DNA from: Staphylococcus ratti
Lineage (GTDB): Bacteria; Bacillota; Bacilli; Staphylococcales; Staphylococcaceae
Reading direction: 5' to 3'
DNA length: 64,000 nt
NCBI RefSeq assembly: GCF_020883535.1
Contig: NZ_CP086654.1
Span: forward strand, 248,001 to 312,000
Below, in pieces: positions 55,792-64,000 of this stretch. Made by a program: the position numbers and the translations under genes. Below the pieces are notes generated by a model. It made no database searches. It saw only the letters and a list, made by a program, of their open reading frames with translations, and was not told the DNA's origin. Numbering within the stretch: the stretch's first letter is position 1; every line of letters begins with the position of its first letter.

Positions 55792-57035
55792 ATGATGCAA
55801 TTTGTAACATTAACTCCAAAAGAGTTTGAAACATTTTCGAGCACGCATTTTTCACACTATACACAGTCGTTGGCACATGCTTCTTTTCGACAACAACAAG
55901 GTGTCGCGCATCTTGTTGGCGTTAAGGGTGCGCAAGGAGAAATTTTAGCTGCATGTTTACTGACTGAAGCACGCTGTTTGAAATATTTTAAGTATTTTTA
56001 TACGCAACGTGGCCCTATTATGGATTACAAAAACACGGCGCTAGTGGAATTTTTCTTTGCACATTTAACAAAATATTTGAAGCGACGCCGTTGTTTATAT
56101 GTTTTAACAGATCCATATTTAGTTGAAAATGTTCGAAATGCTAGAGGTGAGATATTACACTCAAATGATAATCGATCTGTAATGAAGGTGATGGAGAAGT
56201 TAGGTTATCAACATCAAGGCTATTCAGTTGGTTACTCACCAACTAGTCAAATTCGTTGGTTATCGGTGTTGGATTTGAAGGACAAATCAGAAGATGAATT
56301 ACTTAAAGAGATGAGCTATCAAACGCGACGTAATATTAAAAAGACGTACGAAATGGGCGTAGAAGTAACAACATTACCTTTTGAACAGACGCCACGTTTT
56401 TTCAAATTATTTCGTATGGCTGAAGAAAAACATGGGTTTAAGTTTCGTGATTTACCGTATTTTGAGCAACTTCAACGTATCTATGACGGACGTATCATGT
56501 TAAAACTAGCGTATATTGATCTTAGAAAATTGTTGGACACCTATCAACAACGTTTGGGCGAATTAAATCAAGAATATTCACAAGTTGAAGCACTTTTATC
56601 AGAAAATGGAAATTCTAAAAAACGAAAACGAAGTATCAACAATTGAAACAACAACTCACAAGTCAAAAGAAAAAAATAGAAGACACTGAAGCGCGCATCG
56701 CTTCTGATGGAGACGTCTTAGATTTAGCAGCAGCAGTATACATTTATAATGAACATGAAGTGTACTATTTATCGAGTGGTTCTAACCCAAAATACAACCC
56801 ATATATGGGCGCTTATCGTTTACAATGGGAAATGATCCAATTTGCGAAAGCACAAGGTATCGACCGTTACAATTTTTATGGTATTACAGGCGACTTTAGT
56901 GAAACAGCAGAAGATTATGGCGTGCAACGATTTAAAGAAGGCTTTAATGCACATGTAGAAGAATATATTGGTGATTTTGTAAAACCGATAAAGCCTTTAC
57001 TTTACCGTATGTATCAAATGTTGGAGCGAAAATAA
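55792..57035 (+). pseudogene. Fem-family aminoacyltransferase (FemA/FmhA-like), frameshifted
   Basis: The first frame (55792-56646) encodes the N-terminal 284 residues of a Fem transferase, including the YFYTQRGPIMDY segment, WLSVLDLKDKSEDELL and the start of the coiled-coil arm. The second frame resumes before 56643 and encodes the rest of the arm and VYYLSSGSNPKYN, YRLQWEMIQFAKAQGIDRYNFYG and GFNAHVEEYIGDF. Inserting one A into the A6 run at 56617-56622 joins them into one protein of about 414 residues, the usual Fem length. Fem proteins add amino acids to the peptidoglycan interpeptide bridge from charged tRNA. As written, the gene is broken. Confidence 0.88.
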
Positions 57036-57129
57036 TAAAAAACAATGTAGAGTATTCGTTTAAATTTTTTTACGTAGTGTACAGTCATTTAAAATGATAC
57101 GTGCACGTTTTAAGTGTGAAATAATATAA

Positions 57130-57174
57130 AAAAGAAACTGATGAGTAAAGTCGACTTGCTCATCAGTTTCTTTT
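57130..57174. terminator. Bidirectional terminator
   Basis: AAAAGAAACTGATGAG (57130-57145) pairs perfectly with CTCATCAGTTTCTTTT (57159-57174), between the convergent Fem-like and PhnA-like genes. Confidence 0.92.
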
Positions 57175-57201
57175 CTGTCTAGGTAGGGCGTCCTAACCCT
57201 A

Positions 57202-57552
57202 TTAGTTGATTTTTTTCACAACTTCGGATTTTAAGCCAATTTGACCAAATCCAGGAATTTTACAATCGATGTCATGGCCATCTTCAGGATCCACAAGTTT
57301 AATGTTTTTAACTTTTGTCCCTTGTTTGATAGTGCTTGAAGCACCTTTAACTTTTAAGTCGCGAATAACCGCAACCGTATCACCGTCTTGCAGTTCATTA
57401 CCATTTGCATCACGAATAATCGCAGCTTCTTCAGCTTCTGCAACAGACTCAGGTGTCCATTCATGCGCACACATAGGACAAACGTAAAGTGCGCCATCTT
57501 CGTAAGTGTACTCTGATCCACAACTTGGGCAGTTAGGTAAGGCAGTTGTCAT
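57202..57552 (-). CDS. YjdM/PhnA-family zinc-ribbon protein
   Basis: The 116-residue protein has an N-terminal zinc ribbon, [25 protein letters not shown] in two CxxC knuckles (CPSC and CPMC), and a C-terminal beta-rich domain with [17 protein letters not shown] and [13 protein letters not shown]. It is the family once named alkylphosphonate utilisation protein PhnA/YjdM; a direct role in phosphonate use is not established. It is monocistronic. Confidence 0.92.
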   Translation of the reverse strand: MTTALPNCPSCGSEYTYEDGALYVCPMCAHEWTPESVAEAEEAAIIRDANGNELQDGDTVAVIRDLKVKGASSTIKQGTKVKNIKLVDPEDGHDIDCKIPGFGQIGLKSEVVKKIN

Positions 57553-57754
57553 TAATGTGACCTACTTTCTTATTTTAGTGTCTCTATTAATCTAGCATAT
57601 TTTTGCTTAAATATGTGCATTAATTTTAAGAAAGTATGGCGATAAAAACAATATCGTTTGAAAACTTGGCTTTATAGTTGGTGTGCTAATGAATGGTGAC
57701 TTAGCATGTAGTGGTCTAAAAAGAAAGCTTAAAATAGCCAACGAAACAGTAGTG

Positions 57755-58603
57755 TTATGAAATCTTATTTTCAACCGGCGCACTATGTTGCAGTATGACG
57801 ATTTTATTGTTCAATCGATTCTTTAAGTAAGGAATGTGACGGCATTTACCAAACAAGCGCCATCTATCTGTAAAATAGTCAAAGTAGTTATATTCAGTTT
57901 CAATAGATAGTCCGAGTGGTAGGATGTTCATCACTTCAGCTAATCGATTATATCCATATTTAAATTGAGGTTTTGATTCTAATTGAGAGACAGCTTTGTG
58001 CCTATGGGTATTTTTCGCAATCAATTTAGAACAGAATTCGATTGCAAATGTTAATTTTTGGTATTTTAAACGAGAGACGATTTTATTGAGTAATTGGGTA
58101 ATCGTTTGGGCATCAAAGTACATTAAAACACCTTCAAAAATAATAAGCATCTCCATATTGTGTTGATAAAATTCAAATTTTTGCACATCATCCATCCATG
58201 TATCATCTAGCATAGACTCCGGAATCATCTTGTATGTGCTAGTTTCTGAAAAAAACTGTTTCCGAATATCGATCACTTCTGGCACGTCTAAATCTATCCA
58301 TGGTATGTCGTTTAATTCGAGGCGCGTTCTTCTTGTATCTAAACCACAACCGATATTAATAATTAAAGGCTTAGAGGATTGTTTGAGAAACTGACTGACT
58401 TGTTGATCCAATAGATATGTACGAACACTAATCCCCACTTGAGTTGGCCAAGAGTTTGAAATATTTTCAAAAGGATAGTCGATCTCTTTGAAGATTTTTT
58501 GTGAATGCAAATCTGCAATTATCGGGCTTTTTTCATTAGTTTCGGTTGCTCTATAAGCGAGAGGGATTAACATAGATTCAGGTATCCCATTTAATAATGT
58601 CAT
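57755..58603 (-). CDS. LCM/TcmP-family SAM-dependent O-methyltransferase, Fur-controlled
   Basis: The 282-residue protein matches class I methyltransferases of the leucine-carboxyl/TcmP type: IINIGCGLDTRRTRLE is the AdoMet site, WIDLDVPEVIDIRKQFF follows, and MLIIFEGVLMYFDAQTITQLL is a typical late motif. Members methylate polyketides, protein carboxyl groups or small acids. AAGGAGTG precedes the ATG at 58603. A perfect 29-bp palindrome with a Fur-box core lies just upstream, so expression is probably induced by iron limitation. No siderophore synthesis genes are adjacent, so the substrate is unknown. Confidence 0.85.
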   Translation of the reverse strand: MTLLNGIPESMLIPLAYRATETNEKSPIIADLHSQKIFKEIDYPFENISNSWPTQVGISVRTYLLDQQVSQFLKQSSKPLIINIGCGLDTRRTRLELNDIPWIDLDVPEVIDIRKQFFSETSTYKMIPESMLDDTWMDDVQKFEFYQHNMEMLIIFEGVLMYFDAQTITQLLNKIVSRLKYQKLTFAIEFCSKLIAKNTHRHKAVSQLESKPQFKYGYNRLAEVMNILPLGLSIETEYNYFDYFTDRWRLFGKCRHIPYLKNRLNNKIVILQHSAPVENKIS

Positions 58604-58617
58604 TGCTGTTTCACTCC

Positions 58618-58646
58618 TTATAATTGATAATCATTATCAATTATAA
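58618..58646 (-). promoter_or_regulatory. Perfect Fur box upstream of the methyltransferase
   Basis: The arms TTATAATTGATAAT (58618-58631) and ATTATCAATTATAA (58633-58646) are exact complements around a central C. The core TGATAATCATTATCA (58625-58639) equals the 7-1-7 Fur consensus. It lies 15-43 bp before the ATG; TTGACA at about 58672-58667 and TATAAT within the palindrome can form the promoter, which bound Fur would block. Confidence 0.85.
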
Positions 58647-58823
58647 TATAACAAAATTTCTTTTTGTCAATTTTTTAGTATAGAGAGATTGGGATGCAGT
58701 AGTTATTTAAAATATTCAAATGTTTAACAATCTTACTCTTTATATAAATATATTATCGCTTGACAATATTGTATGATTTAAAAATAATATAAATAAAGAT
58801 TGTCAAAAATTTTAAGAATGTAG

Positions 58824-59129
58824 GTGAAGGTTATCACTATTTCAATTGTAGTATTCATTATGGCTGCTTTGTTAGTACTTATTGTTTACCTTACAAAATG
58901 TAATGCTTTAGTCGCCAATTTTGATATGTCAAAATTGCCTAAGCAATATGTCCAAAAAGGTTGGAATCTGTGGATATTAAGTGCAATGAGTGTGATTATT
59001 TCAGCATTATTGGCTATCATTTTGTATGAGATTACAACTAGCGGGTTTGCTTTTACGGTTCCAATTATAGGAATAGCAATTGCAATTTGGGCATTTATTC
59101 GTATCCATAAATATATAAAAAAAGCATAA
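58824..59129 (+). CDS. Small three-helix membrane protein
   Basis: The 101-residue protein has helices at about 4-24, 48-68 and 73-92, and a C-terminal RIHKYIKKA. The only usable start is GTG at 58824, which itself lies in TAGGTGAAGG, so the ribosome binding site is unclear. The repeat array begins 12 bp after its stop codon. The function is unknown. Confidence 0.6.
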   Translation: MKVITISIVVFIMAALLVLIVYLTKCNALVANFDMSKLPKQYVQKGWNLWILSAMSVIISALLAIILYEITTSGFAFTVPIIGIAIAIWAFIRIHKYIKKA

Positions 59130-59140
59130 TACAAGACGAT

Positions 59141-59966
59141 GGGGGTGGGACAACGAAATCAAATAGATTTCTGTCCCACATCTAAAGAGAAGGTAACTGT
59201 AAAAAAGCACAGTAGCTGTCTGGATTGAAACTTCGCTTACTAGCTCGTTTCAACCCTAGTTAGCCTTGTCGGGGTGGGACAACGAAATCAAATAGATTTC
59301 TGTCCCACTTCAATAATGAGAAGGTAACTGTAAAAAAGCACAGTAGCTGTCTGGATTGAAATTTCGCTTCACAGCTCGTTTCAACCCTAGTTAGCCTTGT
59401 CGGGGCGGGACAACGAAATCAAATAGATTTCTGTCCCGCTTCTATAATGAGAAGGTAACTGTTAAAAAGCACAGTAGCTGTCTGGATTGAAACTTCGCTT
59501 ACTAGCTCATTTCAACCCTAGTCAGCCTTGTGGGGGCGGGACGACGAAATCAAATAGATTTCTGTCTCACTTCTATAATGAGAAGGTAACTGTAAAAAAG
59601 CACAGTAGCTGTCTGGATTGAAATTTCGCTTAGCAGCTCATTTCAACCCTAGTCAGCCTTGTGGGGGCGGGACAACGAAATCAAATAGATTTCTGTCCCG
59701 CTTCAATAATGAGAAGGTAACTGTTAAAAAGCACAGTAGCTGTCTGGATTGAAACTTCGCTTAATAGCTCATTTCAACCCTAGTCAGCCTTGTGGGGGCG
59801 GGACAACGAAATCAAATAGATTTCTGTCCCGCTTCAATAATGAGAAGGTAACTGTTAAAAAGCACAGTAGCTGTCTGGATTGAAACTTCGCTTAATAGCT
59901 CATTTCAACCCTAGTCAGCCTTGTGGGGGCGGGACAACGAAATCAAATAGATTTCTGTCCCGCTCC
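59141..59966. repeat. Array of seven ~131-bp staphylococcal repeats (orientation 2)
   Basis: Copies begin at about 59141, 59271, 59401, 59532, 59663, 59793 and 59924, the last truncated after its first hairpin. Each unit starts GGGGCGGGACAACGAAATC, closes a hairpin with GATTTCTGTCCCGC, and continues with GAGAAGGTAACTG, CACAGTAGCTGTCTGGATTG and AAACTTCGCTTA to TTTCAACCCTAGTCAGCC. Units are more than 90% alike by eye, more uniform than those at 42 kb, and in the opposite orientation. Confidence 0.92.
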
Positions 59967-60053
59967 CTTTGCTTTGTAAATCGTTTCCGTAACACCCACA
60001 ACATTTCTAGGATATAATAAAGGAGATTTAGATGAAGGAAATGGTGTGTATCA

Positions 60054-61010
60054 ATGATGAAATCAAAAGAATCCAAAAAAGTAAAAAAGTCGTATTTAAA
60101 AATCAATCATCAACGTCATGGAATGATAATCGAAACGAGAGATTGGTCCAATCCAGTACTTCTAATTATACATGGTGGACCGGGGTTCCCTTTATATCCG
60201 TTTATGAGTGCGCATAATGTTGACTTAACCAAACAATATACGGTAGTGTACTGGGATCATCCTGGAACAGGATTGTCAGGATGGCGCAATGCACCTACCA
60301 TTCAATCTTTAGTAGACGATGCTTATCAGTTGATTCAATATTTAAGAACTGAATTTCAGCAATCCAAAATTTATTTAATGTGTCATTCATTTGGCACGAT
60401 TATTGGCACATATTTAGCACACCGATACCCACAATATATTGCGACGTATATTGGTGTCGGACAATTAGGTCATGTGTTAAAGAATGAACACCGTATTTTA
60501 AATCAAATTAAAATATTTGCACGTCAAGAAGGTGATCATAAAGGATTAGAATTACTTGAAAAAGTACGTTTGGATTATGATTTTCACGAAAATAAATATT
60601 ATCAGTTATTGCGTGATTGGTATACTGCACGCTATAAATTAGGGTTTTCGAGTCGAGGATACAGTTTATTTAAAATGATACAAGTCATTTTGAAAACACC
60701 AAATTATACGTTATGTGAACGTTTAAATGTTTTACGCAGTGGCATGTTAGGTGCACCACGTCTTTCAAAAGAAATGACACGAACTAACTTGTTAGATATT
60801 GCCCAGGAAATATGGGTGCCTGTTGTAATTATACAAGGCGTGCATGATTTACAAACAACGTTAGAAGAAAGCCGTATCTTTTTTGAAAAGTTAGGTTCGC
60901 GCTACAAGCGTTATTACTACTTTCAAGACGCAGCACATGCCCCGTTTATCGATGAAACTGAAAAATTTTTATTTATTATGAAAGAAATTATTGACCCTCA
61001 CGTAACGTGA
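60054..61010 (+). CDS. Alpha/beta hydrolase, prolyl-aminopeptidase-like
   Basis: The protein (318 residues, or 317 from ATG 60057) shows the oxyanion HGGPGFPLYP, YWDHPGTGLS, the nucleophile elbow in LMCHSFGTIIG (Ser, with Cys in place of the first Gly) and a late His in DAAHAPFID. This is the layout of proline iminopeptidase-like hydrolases. It has no proper ribosome binding site. Instead, AAAGGAG serves an overlapping 61-codon frame at 60032-60217, so translation may be coupled to that upstream frame. The merR-like gene follows 31 bp downstream. Confidence 0.82.
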   Translation: MMKSKESKKVKKSYLKINHQRHGMIIETRDWSNPVLLIIHGGPGFPLYPFMSAHNVDLTKQYTVVYWDHPGTGLSGWRNAPTIQSLVDDAYQLIQYLRTEFQQSKIYLMCHSFGTIIGTYLAHRYPQYIATYIGVGQLGHVLKNEHRILNQIKIFARQEGDHKGLELLEKVRLDYDFHENKYYQLLRDWYTARYKLGFSSRGYSLFKMIQVILKTPNYTLCERLNVLRSGMLGAPRLSKEMTRTNLLDIAQEIWVPVVIIQGVHDLQTTLEESRIFFEKLGSRYKRYYYFQDAAHAPFIDETEKFLFIMKEIIDPHVT

Positions 61011-61041
61011 TACTGTAAATTCAAATTATGGAGGTGATGAA

Positions 61042-61764
61042 ATGGAACGCTATACTACAGGTGAAGTCGCAAAATTATGTGGCATATCGACTCGGACGTT
61101 GCAATATTACGATGAGCAAGGAATTTTAAAACCTGCAGAAACGAATGACAAACAATATCGTGTATATACCGAGACGGAAATTCAAAAATTGAAAGCGATT
61201 TTGTTATTAAAAAAACTGGGTTTTAAGTTGAATGCGATTCGTAAAATTGTTGAAGAAACACATGCATTGCAAACGGTTAAAATTTTGTTGAATGAAAACA
61301 TGGAACATTTACAAAAAGATATTGAGGAAAAACAAGCGCAGTTGAAGGAGATGAAAACAATGAATAAGATGATTCACGATGAAAGTCTGTCTCCCCTCAC
61401 TAAACTAAAAGACATTGATACCATTTTGAAAACAGACACTAATTATCCATTTTTAACTTACAAAACGCTAGGGCTTGCTGGAGGCGCTACGATTCTAGAG
61501 GTAATAGCTTATTATCAAAGTTATAAGCGAAAAAATGTATGGCCATCTATTATAGGTATTGGTGGTAGCATTGCTGTTGCAGCGTACATTACTCACGATT
61601 ACTATCACAAAGTAAGTTATATGTGTCCGAACTGCCAGCATGTTTTTAAACCACCATTCAAAACGTGGCTTCTTGCACCACATACGCCACGTACACGAAA
61701 GTTAGATTGTCCGAACTGTCAGTTTACAGGTTATTGTTTGGAAGTCGTTGATACGGAAAAATAA
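61042..61764 (+). CDS. MerR-family regulator with membrane segment and zinc ribbon
   Basis: Residues 1-70 form a MerR winged helix (YTTGEVAKLCGISTRTLQYYDEQGIL, then YTETEIQKLKAILLLKKLGF). A coiled-coil of about 40 residues follows, then two hydrophobic stretches (about 147-162 and 172-186), and a C-terminal part with CPNCQHVF and CPNCQFTGYC, a four-Cys zinc ribbon. Length is 240 residues. Most MerR proteins are soluble and 110-280 residues long with small effector domains, so a membrane-tethered form with a zinc ribbon is unusual. GGAGGTGATG precedes the ATG. Confidence 0.82.
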   Translation: MERYTTGEVAKLCGISTRTLQYYDEQGILKPAETNDKQYRVYTETEIQKLKAILLLKKLGFKLNAIRKIVEETHALQTVKILLNENMEHLQKDIEEKQAQLKEMKTMNKMIHDESLSPLTKLKDIDTILKTDTNYPFLTYKTLGLAGGATILEVIAYYQSYKRKNVWPSIIGIGGSIAVAAYITHDYYHKVSYMCPNCQHVFKPPFKTWLLAPHTPRTRKLDCPNCQFTGYCLEVVDTEK

Positions 61765-61861
61765 TGCTCGACGTAGCTTAATTTAAAGGGGATAGGAGCT
61801 TTACAAAAGTACGCTTTGGAAAATGAAGAAACACGGTTGTCTTAGCTTGAGCTCATTTTGT

Positions 61862-61876
61862 ATGAAAACGCTTTTA
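61862..61876 (+). promoter_or_regulatory. Candidate CcpA cre site upstream of the PTS gene
   Basis: ATGAAAACGCTTTTA matches WTGNAANCGNWNNCW with one mismatch, 75 bp before the PTS start codon. This suggests glucose repression. Confidence 0.5.
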
Positions 61877-61950
61877 ATTTCATGTTGATTCACATCAAAC
61901 GCTACTATATGATGAACATGTATTTAAATTCACAGAATGGAAGTGTTTGT

Positions 61951-63918
61951 ATGAAAATTGTAGCCGTGACGTCCTGTCCTAACGGTATCGCACATACGTA
62001 TATGGCTCAAGAGAAGTTAGAACAAGCTGCAGAAGAGCTAGGTATTGAGATTAAAGTAGAGACACAAGGTGGTGTCGGTGTTGAAAACAGGTTAACTTCC
62101 AAAGACATTCAAGAAGCGGATGGCGTTATCATTGCGGCTGACCGTCAAGTTGATTTGCAACGTTTTAGCGGTAAAGTATTGATTCATGAAAACGTTCGGG
62201 CAGGTATTCATCATCCAAAGCAACTGATTGCACGTATACAAAATAACGAAGCGTCTGTCTATCATACTAACGAGGAAGCACAGACAACGACGCAAAATTC
62301 GAATGATGACAAAGCGCACAAAGGGATCCAACAGGTTTATCAGCATTTAATGAATGGTGTTTCGTTTATGGTCCCGTTTATTGTCGTTGGAGGATTATTA
62401 ATTGCAATTGCTCTGTCATTAGGTGGACACAAAACAGCCACTGAAGGTATTGTCGTTCCGGACGATTCTTTTTGGAAACCTTTTGAAAAAATTGGGGCGC
62501 TCGCTTTTAGCTTTATGGTACCTATTTTAGCAGGTTACATTGCGATGAGTATCGCCGATAAACCAGGGCTTGTCCCAGGGATAATAGGTGGTGCTATTGC
62601 AGCAGACGGAAGTTTTTACGGCAGTGATGCAGGTGCTGGTTTTTTAGGTGGTATTGTTGCAGGTTTTATTGCTGGATATATCGCTAAATGGATTAAACAA
62701 GTGAAAGTGCCTAAAGCAATGGCGCCGATTATGCCAATTATCATTATACCGATTATAGCTTCGGTCATCGTAGGCCTTATCTTTATTTACTTAATTGGGG
62801 CACCGATTGCAGGAATATTTGCTGCTTTGACCGCTTGGTTAAAAGGCATGCAAGGTGCTAATATTATTATTTTAGCTATGATTATTGGTGCTATGATTGC
62901 CTTTGATATGGGAGGGCCAGTTAATAAAGTAGCGTTCTTATTTGGTTCTGCTTTAATTGCAGAAGGGAACTACAGTGTGATGGGGATGGTTGCGGTGGCC
63001 GTATGTACGCCACCGATTGGCCTAGGTATTGCAACATTCATAAACCGTCGAAAATTTAATCACAACGAAATAGAAATGGGAAAAGCGTCGTTTACGATGG
63101 GGCTTTTTGGAATTACAGAAGGTGCTATCCCATTCGCAGCACAAGATCCGTTACGAATTATTCCAGCTAATGTAATAGGCGCAATGGTGGCAGCAGTCAT
63201 TGCAGCGCTAGGTGGTGTAGGTGACCGTGTTGCTCATGGTGGTCCTATTGTAGCAGTGCTTGGAGGAATTGATAAAGTGTTGTTTTTCTTTGTTGCAGTG
63301 ATTGTTGGGAGCTTAGTGACAACAGCGCTTGTGCTCGTGTTGAAAAAGCAATCACCACAAATCGCAACTGTAACGGGTACACCAGCGTCTACTGAAATAG
63401 ACGCTACACCTCAAGAAGCAACACAAGAAGAGACACAGACACGACAAACATCCCTCCAACAAACAGACACGACACATTTAATTCATCCAGAAACAACAAT
63501 AATTCATCAAGCTACTATGTCTCGAGATGAAGCGATTGAATATATGGTTTTGAATTTAGAGAAACAAGGTTATGTTAAAAATAAAGAAACATTAGTACAT
63601 GATATTTTTGCACGTGAAGCGGAATCTACGACTGCATTAGGGATGAATATCGCGATGCCACATGCGAAGACGACAGGTATTGCTCAGCCTGTAGTTTCAG
63701 TTTTGAAAAATAGTGAAGGCATCACTTGGGAGAGTTTAGATGGCACGATGCCTCACATTGTATTTTTAATTACTGTCCCTGAAAGCAGTCATGACACGCA
63801 CTTGAAAACATTACAAAACTTATCACGACACCTTATGGATGACGCTCAACGTGAAGCATTATTACAAAGTGAAACAGAAGATGAACTTTATCAACATGTT
63901 GAAAAAATGATGACATAA
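61951..63918 (+). CDS. PTS fructose/mannose-type permease, EIIBCA
   Basis: The 655-residue protein has the order IIB-IIC-IIA. IIB (about 1-100) contains the phosphorylated Cys in VTSCPNGIAHTYMA, IIC (about 125-465) has about nine helices with GGLLIAIALSLGG and FGITEGAIPFAAQDPLR, and IIA (about 505-655) has the phosphorylated His in MNIAMPHAKT. It transports and phosphorylates fructose or mannose with phosphate from HPr. The ATG at 61951 follows ATGGAAGTG; the frame is open further upstream without a better site. S. aureus has a similar gene beside a mannose-6-phosphate isomerase; the neighbour downstream is outside this window. Confidence 0.92.
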   Translation: MKIVAVTSCPNGIAHTYMAQEKLEQAAEELGIEIKVETQGGVGVENRLTSKDIQEADGVIIAADRQVDLQRFSGKVLIHENVRAGIHHPKQLIARIQNNEASVYHTNEEAQTTTQNSNDDKAHKGIQQVYQHLMNGVSFMVPFIVVGGLLIAIALSLGGHKTATEGIVVPDDSFWKPFEKIGALAFSFMVPILAGYIAMSIADKPGLVPGIIGGAIAADGSFYGSDAGAGFLGGIVAGFIAGYIAKWIKQVKVPKAMAPIMPIIIIPIIASVIVGLIFIYLIGAPIAGIFAALTAWLKGMQGANIIILAMIIGAMIAFDMGGPVNKVAFLFGSALIAEGNYSVMGMVAVAVCTPPIGLGIATFINRRKFNHNEIEMGKASFTMGLFGITEGAIPFAAQDPLRIIPANVIGAMVAAVIAALGGVGDRVAHGGPIVAVLGGIDKVLFFFVAVIVGSLVTTALVLVLKKQSPQIATVTGTPASTEIDATPQEATQEETQTRQTSLQQTDTTHLIHPETTIIHQATMSRDEAIEYMVLNLEKQGYVKNKETLVHDIFAREAESTTALGMNIAMPHAKTTGIAQPVVSVLKNSEGITWESLDGTMPHIVFLITVPESSHDTHLKTLQNLSRHLMDDAQREALLQSETEDELYQHVEKMMT

Positions 63919-64000
63919 TATTTTATTAATTGCGATTAGAAGTAAAGATTGGATAAAAAGTACAGTACGTTTTAATAGAACGGAATGACGTAATAAAACA

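Noticed and set aside
59141..59966. Regularly spaced repeats as a possible CRISPR array
   Set aside because: The whole ~131-bp unit is conserved, without unique 30-40-bp spacers, and no cas genes are present.

Overview
The window is chromosomal DNA of a Staphylococcus, most likely an animal-associated species near the hyicus/intermedius groups. The basis is low-GC DNA with staphylococcal Shine-Dalgarno sites, a beta-haemolysin (sphingomyelinase C), a staphopain A/staphostatin A pair, a YSIRK/LPXTG surface adhesin, a Fst-type toxin-antitoxin locus, a cud/bet choline-to-betaine locus and the standard staphylococcal sulfate-assimilation operon. The species is inferred. No rRNA, tRNA, CRISPR array or prophage was seen.

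Layout. 0-5.3 kb: the tail of a YfhO-like protein, a small membrane protein and a leftward poly-gamma-glutamate operon (capB-capC-capA-small gene-capD). 6-10 kb: sphingomyelinase C, then a GATC (DpnII-type) restriction-modification island with one nuclease converging on two methyltransferases. 10-18 kb: cardiolipin synthase, an ABM-domain protein, an unassigned two-component system, a NiCoT transporter split by an in-frame TAG, a par/Fst toxin-antitoxin locus and a DedA protein. 18-25 kb: a zinc-ribbon membrane protein, alkaline phosphatase behind a Pho-box-like array, and a NUDIX/PLD-helicase operon. 25-31.4 kb: cudT, cudC, betB and betA. 31.4-36.7 kb is a decayed accessory segment: an ISL3 transposase relic, a structured multi-hairpin element, a staphostatin gene with ATC where its start codon should be, staphopain A, an ornithine carbamoyltransferase with no usable start for its N-terminus, and an Lpl/DUF576 gene split by TAG. 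36.7-42 kb: deoC, deoB, uhpT and a conserved cytosolic protein.

42-60 kb is bracketed by two arrays of a ~130-bp repeat in opposite orientation. Between them are a surface adhesin with Asp-Ala instead of Ser-Asp repeats, the operon cysH-cysJ-cysI-cobA-tauE-sat-cysC, dhaKLM, a Fem-family gene broken at a poly-A run, a YjdM/PhnA protein and a methyltransferase behind a near-ideal Fur box. 60-64 kb: an alpha/beta hydrolase, a membrane-tethered MerR-like regulator with a zinc ribbon, and a fructose/mannose-type PTS permease.

Functional groups: sulfate is activated (Sat, CysC), reduced (CysH, CysJI) with siroheme made through CobA, and TauE probably moves sulfur oxyanions. CudT imports choline for BetA and BetB to make glycine betaine under CudC control. 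DhaKLM phosphorylates dihydroxyacetone with PTS phosphate. DeoC/DeoB salvage deoxyribose phosphate. The most unusual observations are the probable loss of staphostatin initiation beside an intact staphopain, the structured element at 31.8-32.1 kb, the inverted repeat arrays, the NUDIX-helicase pair and the cluster of genes with single inactivating lesions.
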